Positions 31,940 to 43,055 are shown, counted from the stretch's first letter. The stretch: DNA of 49,336 nucleotides from Candolleomyces eurysporus (GCA_027579435.1 JANBPK010001094.1:1-49336), one strand, 5' to 3'. Notes: generated by a model not told the origin, from the sequence alone. A program made the numbers and translations.

Positions 31940-32395
31940 ATGTCACCTGTTGGTATCGTCGGAGCTCTTTGTCAACAATGTCCTGTTCTTCCTACCCCAT
32001 CAGCACTTGCCTCTCCTCTACACCTCAAATCTCTCCTCCGTGCCTTGGGTCCAGCTTCTACCGTCTCCATCAATAATGGTGGTGTCAAGTCGGACGTCCC
32101 TTCTCTCCATAAATGTCGCCCTCCTTCCCAGGTCCCTCCTTCCCAGTCCCTTGAACTTGCCCCTCTCCCCTACAACGATGCACACTGTGCTTCCATCGTG
32201 GCTCTCCCTAGTCAAATTGAAGCCGATGTTCTTCCCCATGACGGTCGCAACACCATTCCCAACCTCTTGCACAATGCTGCAGTCAAAGAGGCAGTATGCC
32301 GATCATGCGACCTTCACAGGCCAGCTCACCCTTCCAAATACCCAGTCTACCATTTGCGTTTGCGTGATGACTTAAAACGTATTGACAAAGTATGA
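31940..32395 (+). CDS. Hypothetical Cys-containing protein (151 aa), uncertain
   Basis: The frame from the ATG at 31940 reads MSPVGIVGALCQQCPVLP and ends DDLKRIDKV. The codons look protein-like (ALASPLHLKSLLRALG), and two CxxC pairs (CQQC, CRSC) are present, but the family is unknown. A second frame with an ATG at 31891 overlaps and might be a 5' exon. It could be a fragment of a transposon-linked gene. Confidence 0.35.
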   Translation: MSPVGIVGALCQQCPVLPTPSALASPLHLKSLLRALGPASTVSINNGGVKSDVPSLHKCRPPSQVPPSQSLELAPLPYNDAHCASIVALPSQIEADVLPHDGRNTIPNLLHNAAVKEAVCRSCDLHRPAHPSKYPVYHLRLRDDLKRIDKV

Positions 32396-32439
32396 TAATA
32401 AGAGCTCAATACATATGTGTTATGATTCCCCAGTTACTT

Positions 32440-33460
32440 TTAGTATACATCATAGCGTGGGTCTGACCACCCATGCTCTGCACATTCTATTCCCTCGCCG
32501 TCCGACTCCCATGGGTCAAAGTCCTCTTCACGAGTGGTGCGCCCTCCTGAGGCTAGTACCTGTATCTTCTGCGGGTACTCCCAGGTCGTCTGTGTGATCG
32601 TGCCATTCTGCCTGAACCAAAGCAACCGGGTGCCTATGTAGGAGGGATCTCCAACGTTATATGCCTCATCATAACTCTCCGCTACGTGGAGCTTGGTGAG
32701 GGTTGGAACCTTGCTGAACATAATGGTGGACCATTGGTTCTTGTAGTTGCTCCGTTCCTGGCGTGTTTTGGGAAAGATGGCCAAGGGGGTTCGAATCTTG
32801 AGAACAGACAGGAAGGTAAAGGATGGCAGTTGACTGAAAACATGGGGATTGTGCCAATTCAAGAATGGAGGTCGCTGGGAGGGGAGATTCATGAGTAAAT
32901 GTGAAGACTGGGTTCTTTGCTCCTCTCAGGGAGCATACCTTGTCATCGTCCAAGTAGTCAAAGTGTAGAGATAGCACCCTAACCCCTCCAAGCATCTTCC
33001 CCGCTCTGCCCACGTACTTCCAGAAGTCTCTGATCTTCAGGCTTTCCACATCGTAGGCTCCATCAATCCTCAGATGGTCGATGTTCAGTGTTGACAGGGC
33101 GCTGAGTAACTGTGCAGTCGTCTCCTCCACATCGTCAAATGGGATACGTATTTTGACTCGGTTAATTTCTGCAAACTTGAATTCATTTTTGAACACCTTT
33201 CCAAATGAAAGGACGTCCTCAATGAACTGGGTCAAGTGCAGGGGTGGCACCACCACCTGTGTTGGGTCAATGGCATAGTTCTTGTTGAGGTCATCATCCA
33301 AGATCTGTAGGCAGAGTGGTTCTCGAAAGCACTTCCTTGTCCAACGAGAGAGTTGTACAATCTGACGCCGATTGCTTGTGTCAGCCTCTACAGCCAGTTT
33401 CAAAATGTCGATAATTAATTCCTGGACCGCTAAACTCATGATGAGACTAAGGAAAGACAT
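32440..33460 (-). CDS. F-box-like/hypothetical protein, two exons
   Basis: Exon 1 is 33460-32939 and exon 2 is 32874-32440; the intron 32875-32938 keeps phase (GAC AAG, then CGA CCT). The product is about 318 residues. The N-terminus (LAVQELIIDILKLAVEADTS with LSRWTRKCFREPL) resembles the start of basidiomycete F-box-like proteins, where an alpha-helical entry is followed by a C-F-REPL motif. The middle has leucine-spaced segments (HLRIDGAYDVESL, VRVLSLHFDYL) and the end is acidic. There is no clear F-box core, so the SCF role is only suggested. The Met at 33436 (MSLAVQEL) is an alternative start. Confidence 0.6.
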
Positions 33461-33692
33461 ATTGATTTAGTCGTCAACTCGTTGGAGGTTGGAAAGGGTT
33501 TCACCTTTGCTCTGTGGGGTGACAGTCAAAGCGGTGGATCCCGGACTCCACGGAGTGTAAGGAGGGTTCTGTCGCTGTAAATCGTTTGCGCTGTCTGTAC
33601 ATCGAGCATCCAAATGTGAGAATTTTGATCTATAATTGGTATTTTGTCTTTTTCTGGCCTACAGTACATTGACAGTTCAAATATATGACATG

Positions 33693-35742
33693 CTAGAATA
33701 TGTTTGACCCAAATAATCGCCGAGCCTCCCCCAATGCCAACTGCCAAAGTCGTGCAATAGAAATACTCTCATCCTCTACTACCCATCGAGAAAGGGAATC
33801 ATTCAAACTATCAACAAGAGCTTGATTGCTGGGAGCAGGTGGTTGCTCAACATGTACCTCATTGAGATTATCAGGGGGGNCCAACTCGCCCAATCCATGA
33901 TGTCGGTGCTTCATCAATTGGTGTAGCTTGTCGCAGAGATAACAACAGCCGGTCTTCTTCCAGTCCTTCCCAGTCAACCCCATACACTTCAAGCTCCTCC
34001 TCGGTCATCTCAGCCTCTGAGCTTTCTGGAACAGGAAGCTGGGATCCTCGAACTCCATGCACAAGCATATCGAACCCGAACATGTCAGCAGGAGATCGGC
34101 TGGGGCCATTACGGATTCGGATTCTATGCTGGTTCCAACCCTCTGTAAAGAAGAGGAGCTGCTCATTGATGACTGGCAAGAAAAGGCTTTGCAGAAGCCA
34201 GAGGTGGCAGTGGTTGTTGATATCAAGACTGTGCTGAAGTTCAAGCTGGATGAAAGCTTCATGCCAGTGAGAACCTACTTGGGCTGTGACGTCCACCCAC
34301 AGTCTTTCAATCCGCACGTTGTGAACACTCCTGTGGCAAATATAACTGTCAAAAATCAAGTTTGGTTCTAAGTAGAAGAAAACCCTCACCTTCCCCAAAT
34401 ATATGGTGATCGACGGGAAGTGCAGTTAGCTTCCATCCATGCTGCAACCAATATATTCTCAACGCCGTGATCTCCACGCATACGAGACGGCACTCCATAT
34501 TCTTGAGCAGCCTCTAGGAACAGATTGAGTACAGTCTGCCCTCTATTGTTGTCGTGAGCACGGAGCCCAACAATGAGGCGAGAGTAGCCGTCGATGAACC
34601 CATGTATAACAATTCCCCATCGTATGAGTCCTGAAACGAATAATAGTCAGTAAAATGTCCACATCAGTAGGAGAACCACAGTTGCAAGAACATACCATGC
34701 TGCCCGTCATGGTGCCAGAGGGAATTTGGACCAGGCACAGAGTATGTACGCCGATGGATGCGAATTCTTTCAAAAACCNTTGAACAGGGTCAATTCGAAG
34801 AAGGGATTGGCGGATCCTGTCTTGGGGCACGCGCACTCCAAGTGGACGTAACATGCCATCGAGCATTGTAATCCCCACACGAGGGTAGCTCTGGCGTATT
34901 TGAATTATGATTGAATCCAGGTCTGGGTCCGACACAGTGGAGAGTGGGCCAGTGTATGAGAGGATTTCTTGTCCTAGAGCCATGTTTGCAGAGGTCTCTT
35001 CGGGGAATTCTTGTTCCAGATTGGTAGGGGGACTGTGATGACGTGTCTCTACGCCAGTCTCAACTTCTTCAGGGGCAATACCAATTGCAGAGTTGGAGAA
35101 CGGGTTGGACTGTGGTTCTGCAATGCCATATTCTAGCAGGGCTGCACGTACAGTGCCCCTACTAACACCCAAAAACCGAGCAATACTTGATGTCGAACGT
35201 AGAGTGTATGCCCATGCAAGAAAATTACGATCAATAATATAGCCTGGTCGTCCAGGGCCACCGGTGTGAGCTTGCTGTACAATGACAGGGCGTCCATGAT
35301 GGGAGAGGTCAAGGACATCCTGGTATTGAGCTCGGATATCGCTCTGCAAGAGGGAGATATTGGTTTGGATTTGCCATAATTCGGTAGGCTCAAAGATCTG
35401 AGAATGCTATGTAGAGTAAGAAAAGGCAAGCTTGAACCAGGAGGGGCTCACTTCTCCAATTGCCTGCAATAGTTCATCGACATCGTCCCCTAGCCGAGCA
35501 ACAACAGTTGAATCATCGCCGTTGTGAATGGCAGCTTCAACTCGGGAAACAAGTCCATGATAATGCGCTCGGAAAGCATTGAGGAGAATAGTGTTTGGCT
35601 CAGGCATAGTATATCTTGGACCCCAGGATTGCAGGAAGTACGGTGATGATGATGGCAACACAAGTTTGAAATTACGTCTGAAGCGTTTGATTTTCTCTAT
35701 TCTTGCACTCGCCACATACGTTGCCTGCCTATTGTCCGACAC
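33693..35742 (-). CDS. Integrase-core (rve, DDE) protein, transposon-type
   Basis: Minus-strand exons 35742-35452, 35406-34696, 34630-34390 and 34330-33693. Two N bases (34779 and 33880) each coincide with a frame change, so the true frame is probably intact. An N-terminal region (start at 35742, or MPEPNTILLNAF at 35607) is followed by a helix-turn-helix-like part (SIARFLGVSRGTVRAALLEY). The catalytic core then follows: HDGQHG with the first Asp, WGIVIHGFIDGYSRLIVGLR, RGDHGVEN with the second Asp, and VRIERLW with the Glu. This matches the integrase-core proteins abundant in agaricomycete genomes, related to Ginger/retroelement integrases. The C-terminus is acidic. It could mobilise an element; no ends were tied to it. 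Confidence 0.8.
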
Positions 35743-35769
35743 CCTGGAGTATTAAAGTACAGTAAAATC

Positions 35770-37328
35770 ATGGATAGAAGTAAGTTCAGGTCATTTAGGT
35801 TCTCTTCACTATTTGCCATTAACCTGGTATTGTCATTGATAGCCAGAGTATCTTGCACAATTACGCTTTTTTACTCAGAATCTCGTATTTTCGGTGAAAC
35901 TGCAAACCTGTGGGATTTGCAAGTACCGTCTCAAATGGTACGGGCGCTTGAAACTGGGATCACTTCAATCTCTCCGTCCACTCTCCTTTCTGCAATCAGC
36001 CAACAGTTGTCCGAGCCTCAACACACGTGGCGCCTTCCTCCTGCAATCTTGTCTGTTCTTCAGCAGTGCTCAAATCAAAGCTATTACGATAATATCACTG
36101 TCGAAACCCTGCGCGATCCCGTCTTCACCTGGGGGAGCCATTTAGACCCAACCGCTGGATATAATTTCCTAGGTCCTCTACCCGCTATCCCTTCCTCAGC
36201 CGCTCATGCAATTGCAGCAAGTAACTCAAACCCCGTTTCCGTTTGCCTTTTGGCATCACAAATATTTTCAATGAACACAACATCTCCTGCAAGCGTGGCG
36301 TTCATCAATACCTGGCAACCGACGACTCTACTCAACCCAACCAATCATTATTTCCTCATATTTAACAAACAACCTCTTCAAACATACGACCCACTTTCAT
36401 TTCCCCTTCCACCACATTTAGAATCACCTCCCTCAAATTCGAACACTCCGAATGAACCTAGAGCTCCAGGCTCCAATGTCAACATAGGAGCTGAACTCTG
36501 GAGCCAGTACGAGGAATTCAATGGCCAATTTTGTGATGCAACGAACGAACCATTCCCTAACTTGGACGCTGTGGAACTATTACACCATGACCACTCTCAA
36601 GAAGAAGAGGAAGCAGATGAAGACTTCCAACCGCTCTCTGTGGAGACCACAATTGTATCCCCCCCCNTCAACCAATAGGCCAGTCGGAGGCTCACTGAGG
36701 AGGGCACTCGGTGTCTCAGATGACCTCTGGGAACAGGCCCAGTTCACGGTTAGCTCCTTTGTTCCCTTCAATTTACTGGTAATAAACTTTTACACGCTTA
36801 CTCGAGTGCTCAACCTCCTGGGGTTCCCTGGTCCTGAGCACGATCGAAAAGCAGCGACTCTCCTCACCCTGCCAGATGGGACACCCTTACAAGCCAGTGA
36901 TGTTATCCAGGACCGTGGATGGACGCTGAGAACTTACGAAAGGAAGACAACTTGCTACAGTTGGGCCGAAGATATTTCCAACAACCACCACTGGCTCTAC
37001 CCTGTGGGCACCTATGAGTGTAGGTGGTTGATTCTAGCTTTCATTTTTGAGGATAACTAACCACTGTTCATCGTTAGCGCTAGAAGGCGACACGGAGGAA
37101 CACAAAATGTACAGAATTTGGAGGGGGATTTGCTGGTACTTTGGTGCTCCAACATTGAGAGGTGTATCGCTTTGGGAGCTTGAGGCACCATCTGCGACCT
37201 CATCTTCCTTTGATGAGCAATGTGCGGCTAGGTTGAGCCAGAACCAGATGCTCAACAACCGCACAACCTTAGCCCGTTATCTCGTTCGAGTGGAAGCATC
37301 AGCGTCTTCAAGCTCTAATATGCGGTGA
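35770..37328 (+). CDS. Unknown protein beside the integrase gene, secreted-like start
   Basis: The frame runs from 35770 to the N at 36667, where it shifts, then continues (RPVGGSLRRALGVSDDLWEQ) to about 37015, with a last exon from 37077. Two 3' splice choices stay open: one ends in SSSSNMR at 37328, the other stops earlier. A possible intron at 35780-35842 (63 nt) contains no stop. If retained it adds a hydrophobic segment (FSSLFAINLVLSLIA) like a signal peptide; if spliced the protein starts MDRTRVSCTITLF. The body is rich in Ser/Pro and contains an acidic stretch (QEEEEADEDF). No family is recognised. Only 27 bases separate it from the longest integrase frame, a head-to-head arrangement that suggests a joint module. 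Confidence 0.5.
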
Positions 37329-37660
37329 TCGAATCTTTTTCTACTCATAATCTATCCAGGAATTGGTCAATCACCATGTTTTTTTGACAACTTTACTTGT
37401 ACTGTATCATTGTGCTGTTACCCTTGCTTGATAATTTGTATATACATCATCTTTCTAATAGTCATTGTCCAATCAGTACCCCATTCTGCATACTCCTGAC
37501 CTGAGGCTGATCCATCTCGGGCGTCATGCTGGTCTGGTCAAAATGCCATTGCTCTTGTCGCTTTGTAGGTTCAACTTCTTTGGGTCTTTGTTGTCGACAT
37601 CTATTTTAGCCTCCTCATCACTACCAAACAGAGAGTCCATAACGTCGGCAATGGAGACTG

Positions 37661-37784
37661 CATCCCAGAGGCGGGAGGCTGTGACCGTGTTTCCATCAAA
37701 CCACCTCGACTGGAGAGTGCCAAGCATCCCAGAGGCGGGAGGCTGTGACCGTGTTTCCATCAAACCCGGACTGGAGAGTGAGTT
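37661..37784. repeat. 64-bp tandem direct repeat
   Basis: CATCCCAGAGGCGGGAGGCT and the following bases occur at 37661 and again at 37725. They differ mainly by four bases missing from CACCTCGACTGG in the second copy. Confidence 0.9.
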
Positions 37785-37887
37785 CCCATCAAAAACCTGG
37801 ACCCCAGACCCGAAAGTTGAGAAAACGAGTGAAACCGAGAATTTTTGTCGAAAAATAGTCTTATATGCAACCCTCACGACGGCATTA

Positions 37888-39113
37888 GCCGCACTCAAAG
37901 TTGAGCTGGAATTTCGCCAGCTTGGGTTCCAGCTAGTGTTGCCGTGGGTCCGGTTGAAACCCACGACCCGGCAAACCAACTTGAATTTTGAACTGAACTA
38001 ACTTGTAAATACAGTTCACGGGTTGAATGGGTTGACAACCGGAGCTGAATGGGTTAGGTAACGGGTCAACCGGGTTGAACCAGTGACCCCTTGGCAGTTC
38101 TCTCTCCTCTCAAAATGGCTCTTACCTGGGACAATAAACCTGTTATTTGAAGAGAGGAGCTGCTTGAAATGCTTTCTCTGTCATTCCAGCCTTGTTTTTC
38201 CAGGTTTCTCACCCCCAGGATGCGTGATTACGGGCGCAACTGCCAACTGGTAGTAATTACCGTTACGTAAGTATTTAAACGGCGCTGCCATCACATCGTG
38301 CATTCGCTATATTTGCTATATTTCTGACACTTTCTATGACTCTGGGAGTGAAACAGAAGACACAGGGTGAGAACCAGCAAGATTTTCAGGGCCTCTGTGT
38401 CCTTATCTGTATTTTTTCTCTTTTTTCTGGCGTCAGATATGGGTTTCCGGGTTAGTTCAGGTTGAAGCCGGTTGCTGAACCAATGATTGCCGTTCAGGTT
38501 GCCAACCTGAACTAATTTCGCTACATTGATGGCAAACTGAACTAAACTTGAACCAACCTAACCTTCGGCAACACTAGTTCCAGCTCAGCTGACGCCAGCT
38601 CGGCCGTGCGGGAAACTCATGTAAGCACAAATATCCAGACTCCGCCGCAGGTCCATCGCTGCGCGCTGATAGATACAACTAAACTTGTTCTGTCTTGCTC
38701 TTCAACCCAATTTCACCGTCTCTGGAGCGGGATAAGCTTATGGACAAATATCTGACACATATGGCGCTCAAGACCACACTTTCACTTCCACAATCCATGG
38801 AGGAAATGTCAGATGTCGCTATGATCTCCAGGAAACACTGGCACACTACCTTAACAGACCAGATCATCTTAATCTGAAGGCAGAAGATATTCATATTTTT
38901 GGGAGTATGTAAAAGACGCAAGTGAAAAATGTTACGAGAAAACATAAAAACGAGAGTATATGGAGAGATGAGGGCGAGGCAACAGTCCCGGTCGTGTTTG
39001 CCGCGGCGGAGTCTGAATTACTGTGCTTACATGAGTTTCCCACGCAGCCGAGCTGGCGTCAGCTGAGCTGGAACCCAAGCTGGCGAAATTCCAGCTCAAC
39101 TTTGAGCACGGCT
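37888..39113. mobile_element. Non-autonomous inverted-repeat element with ~120-bp arms, disrupted by a hAT-like MITE
   Basis: The left arm (about 37888-37933 continuing at 38585-38660) matches the reverse complement of the right arm (about 38998-39113) with few changes: CTCAAAGTTGAGCTGGAATT, CAGCTGACGCCAGCTCGG, GAAACTCATGTAAGCAC and CAGACTCCGCCGC. The outer ends meet TA on both sides (TA-GCCG left, CGGC-TA right), as in TA-target elements, though a dinucleotide is weak evidence. The core (38661-38997) encodes nothing. The left arm is split by the element at 37934-38576. Confidence 0.75.
37934..38576. mobile_element. hAT-like MITE with 11-bp TIRs and perfect 8-bp target duplication
   Basis: The ends are TAGTGTTGCCG and CGGCAACACTA, perfect inverted repeats of 11 bases. 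The flanks are identical 8-bp direct repeats GTTCCAGC (37926-37933 and 38577-38584), the hallmark of hAT insertion. The 643-bp body is rich in GGGTTGA/TCAACCC blocks and has no coding frame. The inverted copy of the surrounding sequence at about 39060-39085 carries a single GTTCCAGC (as GCTGGAAC) and no insert: an empty site in the same window. Confidence 0.92.
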
Positions 39114-39142
39114 ATTGGGAGGTACTTGGTGACCGCTGGCCN

Positions 39143-40292
39143 CGACGGCAAGGATCAAGAATATAACCATCGCCTACAAACGCATCGTGATGAGTTAAAT
39201 CTTCGAATTATTAAAGCGAATGACTCACAATCGCAAGAAGATTCGGACTCCTCAACATCAAAAGTGCTTCAAACGGGTTCAAAATCACCGGCATCCTGAA
39301 CTTGAACATACCCCCTGCCCCCTCCCTCCCGCTGGTCGCTTCACGTCCATCAACTGCCACCGGCAACTTTTCGATACCCCGGGTTCCGGGATGACTGGTT
39401 TCAGGGAAAAAAAGGAGGATGGAGAGGAAGACGCCTAAGATAACGATGGCGAGGACCACTTGCATTATCCGCCAGGATGCGTAGTGGGCGGCTGCTCCGC
39501 CTGCTAGTGGTGCAAGTGCGGGGCCTAGCAGGATAGCCTATGAAATGGAATCTCAGTGAAAACGTAATTACGCGAAGGGAAGGTTGATAGTTTGATGATA
39601 CGCACAGCAAAGAACACGCCCATCGCCGTACCCCTTTCTTCCAATTTGTATATATCGCCGATGACTCCCGCTCCTACGGATAAACCGGATGAGACACCAA
39701 AGGCTTGAAGGAACCGCCAAAAGAGCAATTGCGAAATCGACGAGGAGACTGCGGTGCCAATGGAGCCTATAACGGAGAGTGGGAGAAGGCAGCAGTATAC
39801 TGGACGTCTACCGTCTGCAAGAAACGGTCGTTCGAGGTTAGTACAGAAACAAAACGTTGAATGGAAAGAAAATCGTGCGTACAGAAACCAGAGTAGGATG
39901 AACCTACGAGGCTGCCTATTGCCAGCGCAAATACGGAGACGCTGACCGCATAGCTGTCGCCAGTAAAGAGAAGGTTAGTCCACGCTTAGAAAACGTATGA
40001 GGGGCGAGGCTCGCACCTCACTGTTCCGCCCGTCGTCTCCAAATCCTTCGCGATCTGAGGTATACATGGAATGAACGATCCAGCCATGAACACTGCATAA
40101 ATCGTTAAGATTTTTCCGAGGTGAAAGAAAAACATGAGGAGTACATGGAAGAAGCCCACACATTGATACCATCGCCACAATCGCTCTTTTCTGAGAAACC
40201 GAGAACCTTTTGTAAACCAGTTCATGGGCCTTGAGCGTCGACGATTCCTGAAGGAGAGGCGTTGCCTCTGTGTCCGAGCTTGCTTGCATCAT
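39143..40292 (-). CDS. MFS transporter (DHA-type drug:H+ antiporter-like), C-terminal half missing at N39142
   Basis: Minus-strand exons 40292-40145, 40092-40017, 39953-39883, 39814-39606, 39537-39229 and 39173-39143, all in phase. The N-terminus has an acidic cytoplasmic tail, a first helix (FMAGSFIPCIPQIAKDL), motif-A-like SGFYGRRPVY, WRFLQAFGVSSGLSVGAGVI, and later PALAPLAGG-AAHYASWR, followed by FFPETSHPGTRG, the usual start of the central loop after helix six. After IAMVIFLILAV the sequence reaches the N and then the transposon arm. The second six-helix half is absent, through an assembly join or a real truncation. Substrates are typically small drugs or metabolites; the specific one is unknown. 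Confidence 0.8.
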
Positions 40293-40907
40293 TCGACGGT
40301 TTGACTGGACGATTCTGAGCTCGCGAGGACGGGGTGAAGGGGTGAGGAGGACGGGCCTTGCGCATAACTTGCTCGAGTCTTTGAGTCAGATCAGAATTTT
40401 CCAGAGCCTTTGATGGCCATTCGGACGTCTCGGGCCAATGACCGATTGCCGTGATCCGATGCTCTCGGCCCCCAAACCGGATCTCGAGCCGACAAGATCA
40501 AGTTGCCGGGTGTAAGTACTGGCCGCATTGCACATGTACAGGACACAAGAACTCACTCTCTTCATCGCTAATCCCTCGTTTGACATCCCGTACCCGAGTC
40601 CTCGTCAGGGGCTCTACCGAGTAAATGAAGTTCGGATTACCTGCGGAATTAAATCTCCACTGGTGTGGGCGGGAAGCTACAATTCGAGATTGACATGGTG
40701 GACAAGCATTAATTACCTTACCTGGTGATCCCCAGAGCTGGTTTAAGAGACCTGTCCAAAAGAACTGCATATTTCTTCCACGATCGCTCCACAGGAACGT
40801 AGAGTTCAGGCTCCGAGATGCCCCCCAGATCCAATAGTCTTTCGATAAATAATACAAACGTTTGATACCATGCAGCACTCTGGGGCCATCATCTCTTTTC
40901 TCCATCT
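40293..40907. other. Region between the MFS gene start and the F-box gene stop
   Basis: 600 bases upstream of the MFS gene and downstream of the F-box gene. A minus-strand frame at 40498-40911 (137 codons, MKMEKRDDGPRVLHG and on) overlaps the F-box stop and has no recognised motif. It is probably untranslated sequence. Confidence 0.4.
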
Positions 40908-42260
40908 TCATTCATCATCATGCGATGGGCCTCCTGGGTCAGCCGCCCGGGCAAGAACTTGAGAATCTTCCGTCGCCGGTACGGCGTAGTAATCATTACC
41001 CGTGTTCCAAATTCCGAATGCCCTGAGAGTCTCTATGTCGTCCAACCGACCTCTGGTTCCTTTCCACGAGGGTCCCACGTAGACACGGACTTTTCTCTCT
41101 TGACAAGGCAACGCGACCCACCTTGACACCGATAATCACCATGAGCCCAAACACGAGAAAAGGAAATAGGATTCGCCTACCGAATTATACTATCCGGGAT
41201 CGACACCGTGCGCACGTCGGGACCCATCGATATCACGTCCCTCATCATGCCGAAGTTGCTGCTTTTCTTGATATCCAAGTGTTGTAATGCGGGAAAAATA
41301 ACAGGACGTGGATTTTTCCTTTCGGAGGTGACTTCGCCAAAATAGCGACAGTCATTTTTCCAACGGAGAACGCTGAGTGCTGGGAGGACGGGTAGCACGG
41401 CTTCAACGAAGAACGGGCACATGGGCTTCCAGAACAGGGTGAGCGCCTCTAGCGTAGGGGAACAGGCCTCTAAGAGGCGGCGAAGAGCTGAATAGACTCT
41501 AAATTCGAGGCGAGCGATCGCCGTGGGTCTTTCTTCCAGTAGGGAGGAGAGGACTTGCCCNGTCCCATTCACTGCCGAACAAACTACCCACTCTTCCTTC
41601 CTGGCGCAATGCTGCTATGTCGTCAGCAACTTCTGCGTATTCCAAATCGGACATTGGAGAGAGCTCGAGGGCTTGCTCCTCCACCAGTTCTTCGTCCTCA
41701 TCTTCGTTAGAAACGTCTCCTGCTTCTGACTCGGCATCAGACCCATGGCCGTCGTTCTCCTCCGAGCCACCTTCCTTGCTCCCCTCTTCACTTCCTTCGT
41801 CTTCATCGCTATCCGAGCTCGTCACATACGTATCATCACTAGTCTCTGACCCGTTACCAACGTCATAACCATCCCCTTCTGGATAAGCCACACTCCAGAG
41901 GTCTCCAATCTCAACATCCAAGTGAACGATACCGCTATGCGCCCCTTCTTCGTCTCGGGATCTGTCGTGGTCGTAGTCTTGCAGCGCTGTCGGGACGTCA
42001 CTTTCGCCTTCTTCTTCTGGTCTTCCTATAGTCGACCTGAAGTGCTCCTCGAACGCCAAAAGATTTTCCCAGCCCCGGATGGTGACGGAGTGGTATCGAT
42101 GGTATCGCGATAGCCGTCGCAGCTCGCGACATGTGCGGGATAGGACAAGTATTGTAGTACAATTGAAGTGATTGTCGCCGTTATCGTTGTCATCGACGGT
42201 GCAGGTGCAGGTATGACTCATTATTCGGTGCCAGAGCTCGGGTGGGAGGTCAGGGAGCAT
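40908..42260 (-). CDS. F-box protein with long acidic region, two exons
   Basis: Exon 1 is 42260-41181 and exon 2 is 41121-40908; the intron 41122-41180 is 59 nt and in phase. The N-terminus MLPDLPPELWHRIMSHTC is an F-box, continued by LVLSRTCRELRRLSRYHRY. A very acidic Ser/Glu/Asp stretch (SSDSDEDEGSEEGSKEGG and on) spans residues about 135-205. Then come leucine-rich segments (ARLEFRVYSALRRLLEACSP) and, in exon 2, a compact C-terminus (RVYVGPSWKGTRGRLDD). The N at 41561 coincides with a frame change, so the gene is probably intact. Its paralog at 48474 confirms frame and start. Likely a substrate adaptor of an SCF ligase. Confidence 0.82.
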
Positions 42261-42325
42261 GATGAAGTACAGCAGTCAAGAGGTGGCGCTCGCTGACTGC
42301 CCAACGCCAAAACCCACTGGCATTG

Positions 42326-42339
42326 GAGCGGAGATTCAA
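42326..42339 (-). promoter_or_regulatory. 14-bp motif conserved upstream of both F-box paralogs
   Basis: TTGAATCTCCGCTC on the minus strand lies about 70-80 bases before the F-box ATG at 42260. The same 14 bases occur at 48404-48417 on the plus strand, about 70 bases before the paralog ATG. It is either a retained promoter element or a residue of recent duplication. Confidence 0.6.
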
Positions 42340-42980
42340 TTACATAGCCTCGGCTGACGACTGGACGCTCCAGGGTTCGACGGAAACCCGATTAACCTTT
42401 TTACATTCGAGTGTTTAGCTCGGCAGAACATAGCATTTGTAACGTACCTAAATACAAGCTGAGGCATGAGGACTCATTGAGAGTCATAATTCAAGTGTTC
42501 AGGGCTTCAAGGCATGTCAGGAAGCCTCTACGAACGGGGGTGAGATCCCATGAAAATCATCTGACCAAACCAATTTCGTACTTCTTTGATGTGTTCTGAG
42601 AATAAAACTCTCGTTTTCGGGAGTGCTGCGGTCGTTAAGAGGCAAGTAGCTCACTACTAGATAAACAAGCAAGAGGAGAAAACGAGGAAGAATTCCTTCG
42701 TCCGTTCAAAGATCAGCGTGGGACGACTTCGAGAAGTGTGATAGTTAGACTCGTGAAACTCGTCATTCACCTCAAAGCACACGTCAGCGAGTTCTCTTTT
42801 ATCATCATGCTTCTCTTCCGCACGAGGGCCGATACAAATCCCTACATGTTGAGTGTTAATACAAACGTGCAGGGGAGATCCGAGTCTCTAGATAGGAGCT
42901 TGCTCAACTAGAAGTTCCACTTGTCAAGGGCTTCGATATCACTTCTGAGGGTTGGTGACAAGCGTCGAGTTGTCCCTACA

Positions 42981-42987
42981 TATAAAA
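42981..42987 (+). promoter_or_regulatory. TATA box of the subtilisin gene
   Basis: TATAAAA lies 75 bases upstream of the ATG at 43056. Confidence 0.6.
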
Positions 42988-43055
42988 ACAAGCCAATTTA
43001 TAGCCTTGAATGATCAGCGAGAGGTCGACGTATTCCCCACTTCGCTTTTGCAGCC

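Larger units (their letters stand above)
42261..43055. other. Divergent promoter region between F-box and subtilisin genes
   Basis: No coding frame of note. It contains the 14-bp motif shared with the F-box paralog (42326-42339) and a TATA box for the protease (42981-42987). Confidence 0.6.

Noticed and set aside
37465..38001. 178-codon plus-strand frame as a protein gene
   Set aside because: It crosses a tandem repeat, a transposon arm and the end of the hAT-like element, so it cannot be a conserved gene.
19741..38100. One giant transposon spanning the entire accessory block
   Set aside because: GGTTGA/TCAACC-rich sequence near both edges is suggestive, but no matching terminal repeats or target duplication could be shown by eye.
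37927..38583. 6-bp target duplication TTCCAG with 12-bp TIR for the small element
   Set aside because: Shifting the border by one base gives a perfect 8-bp duplication and 11-bp TIRs, which fits hAT elements and the empty site equally exactly.
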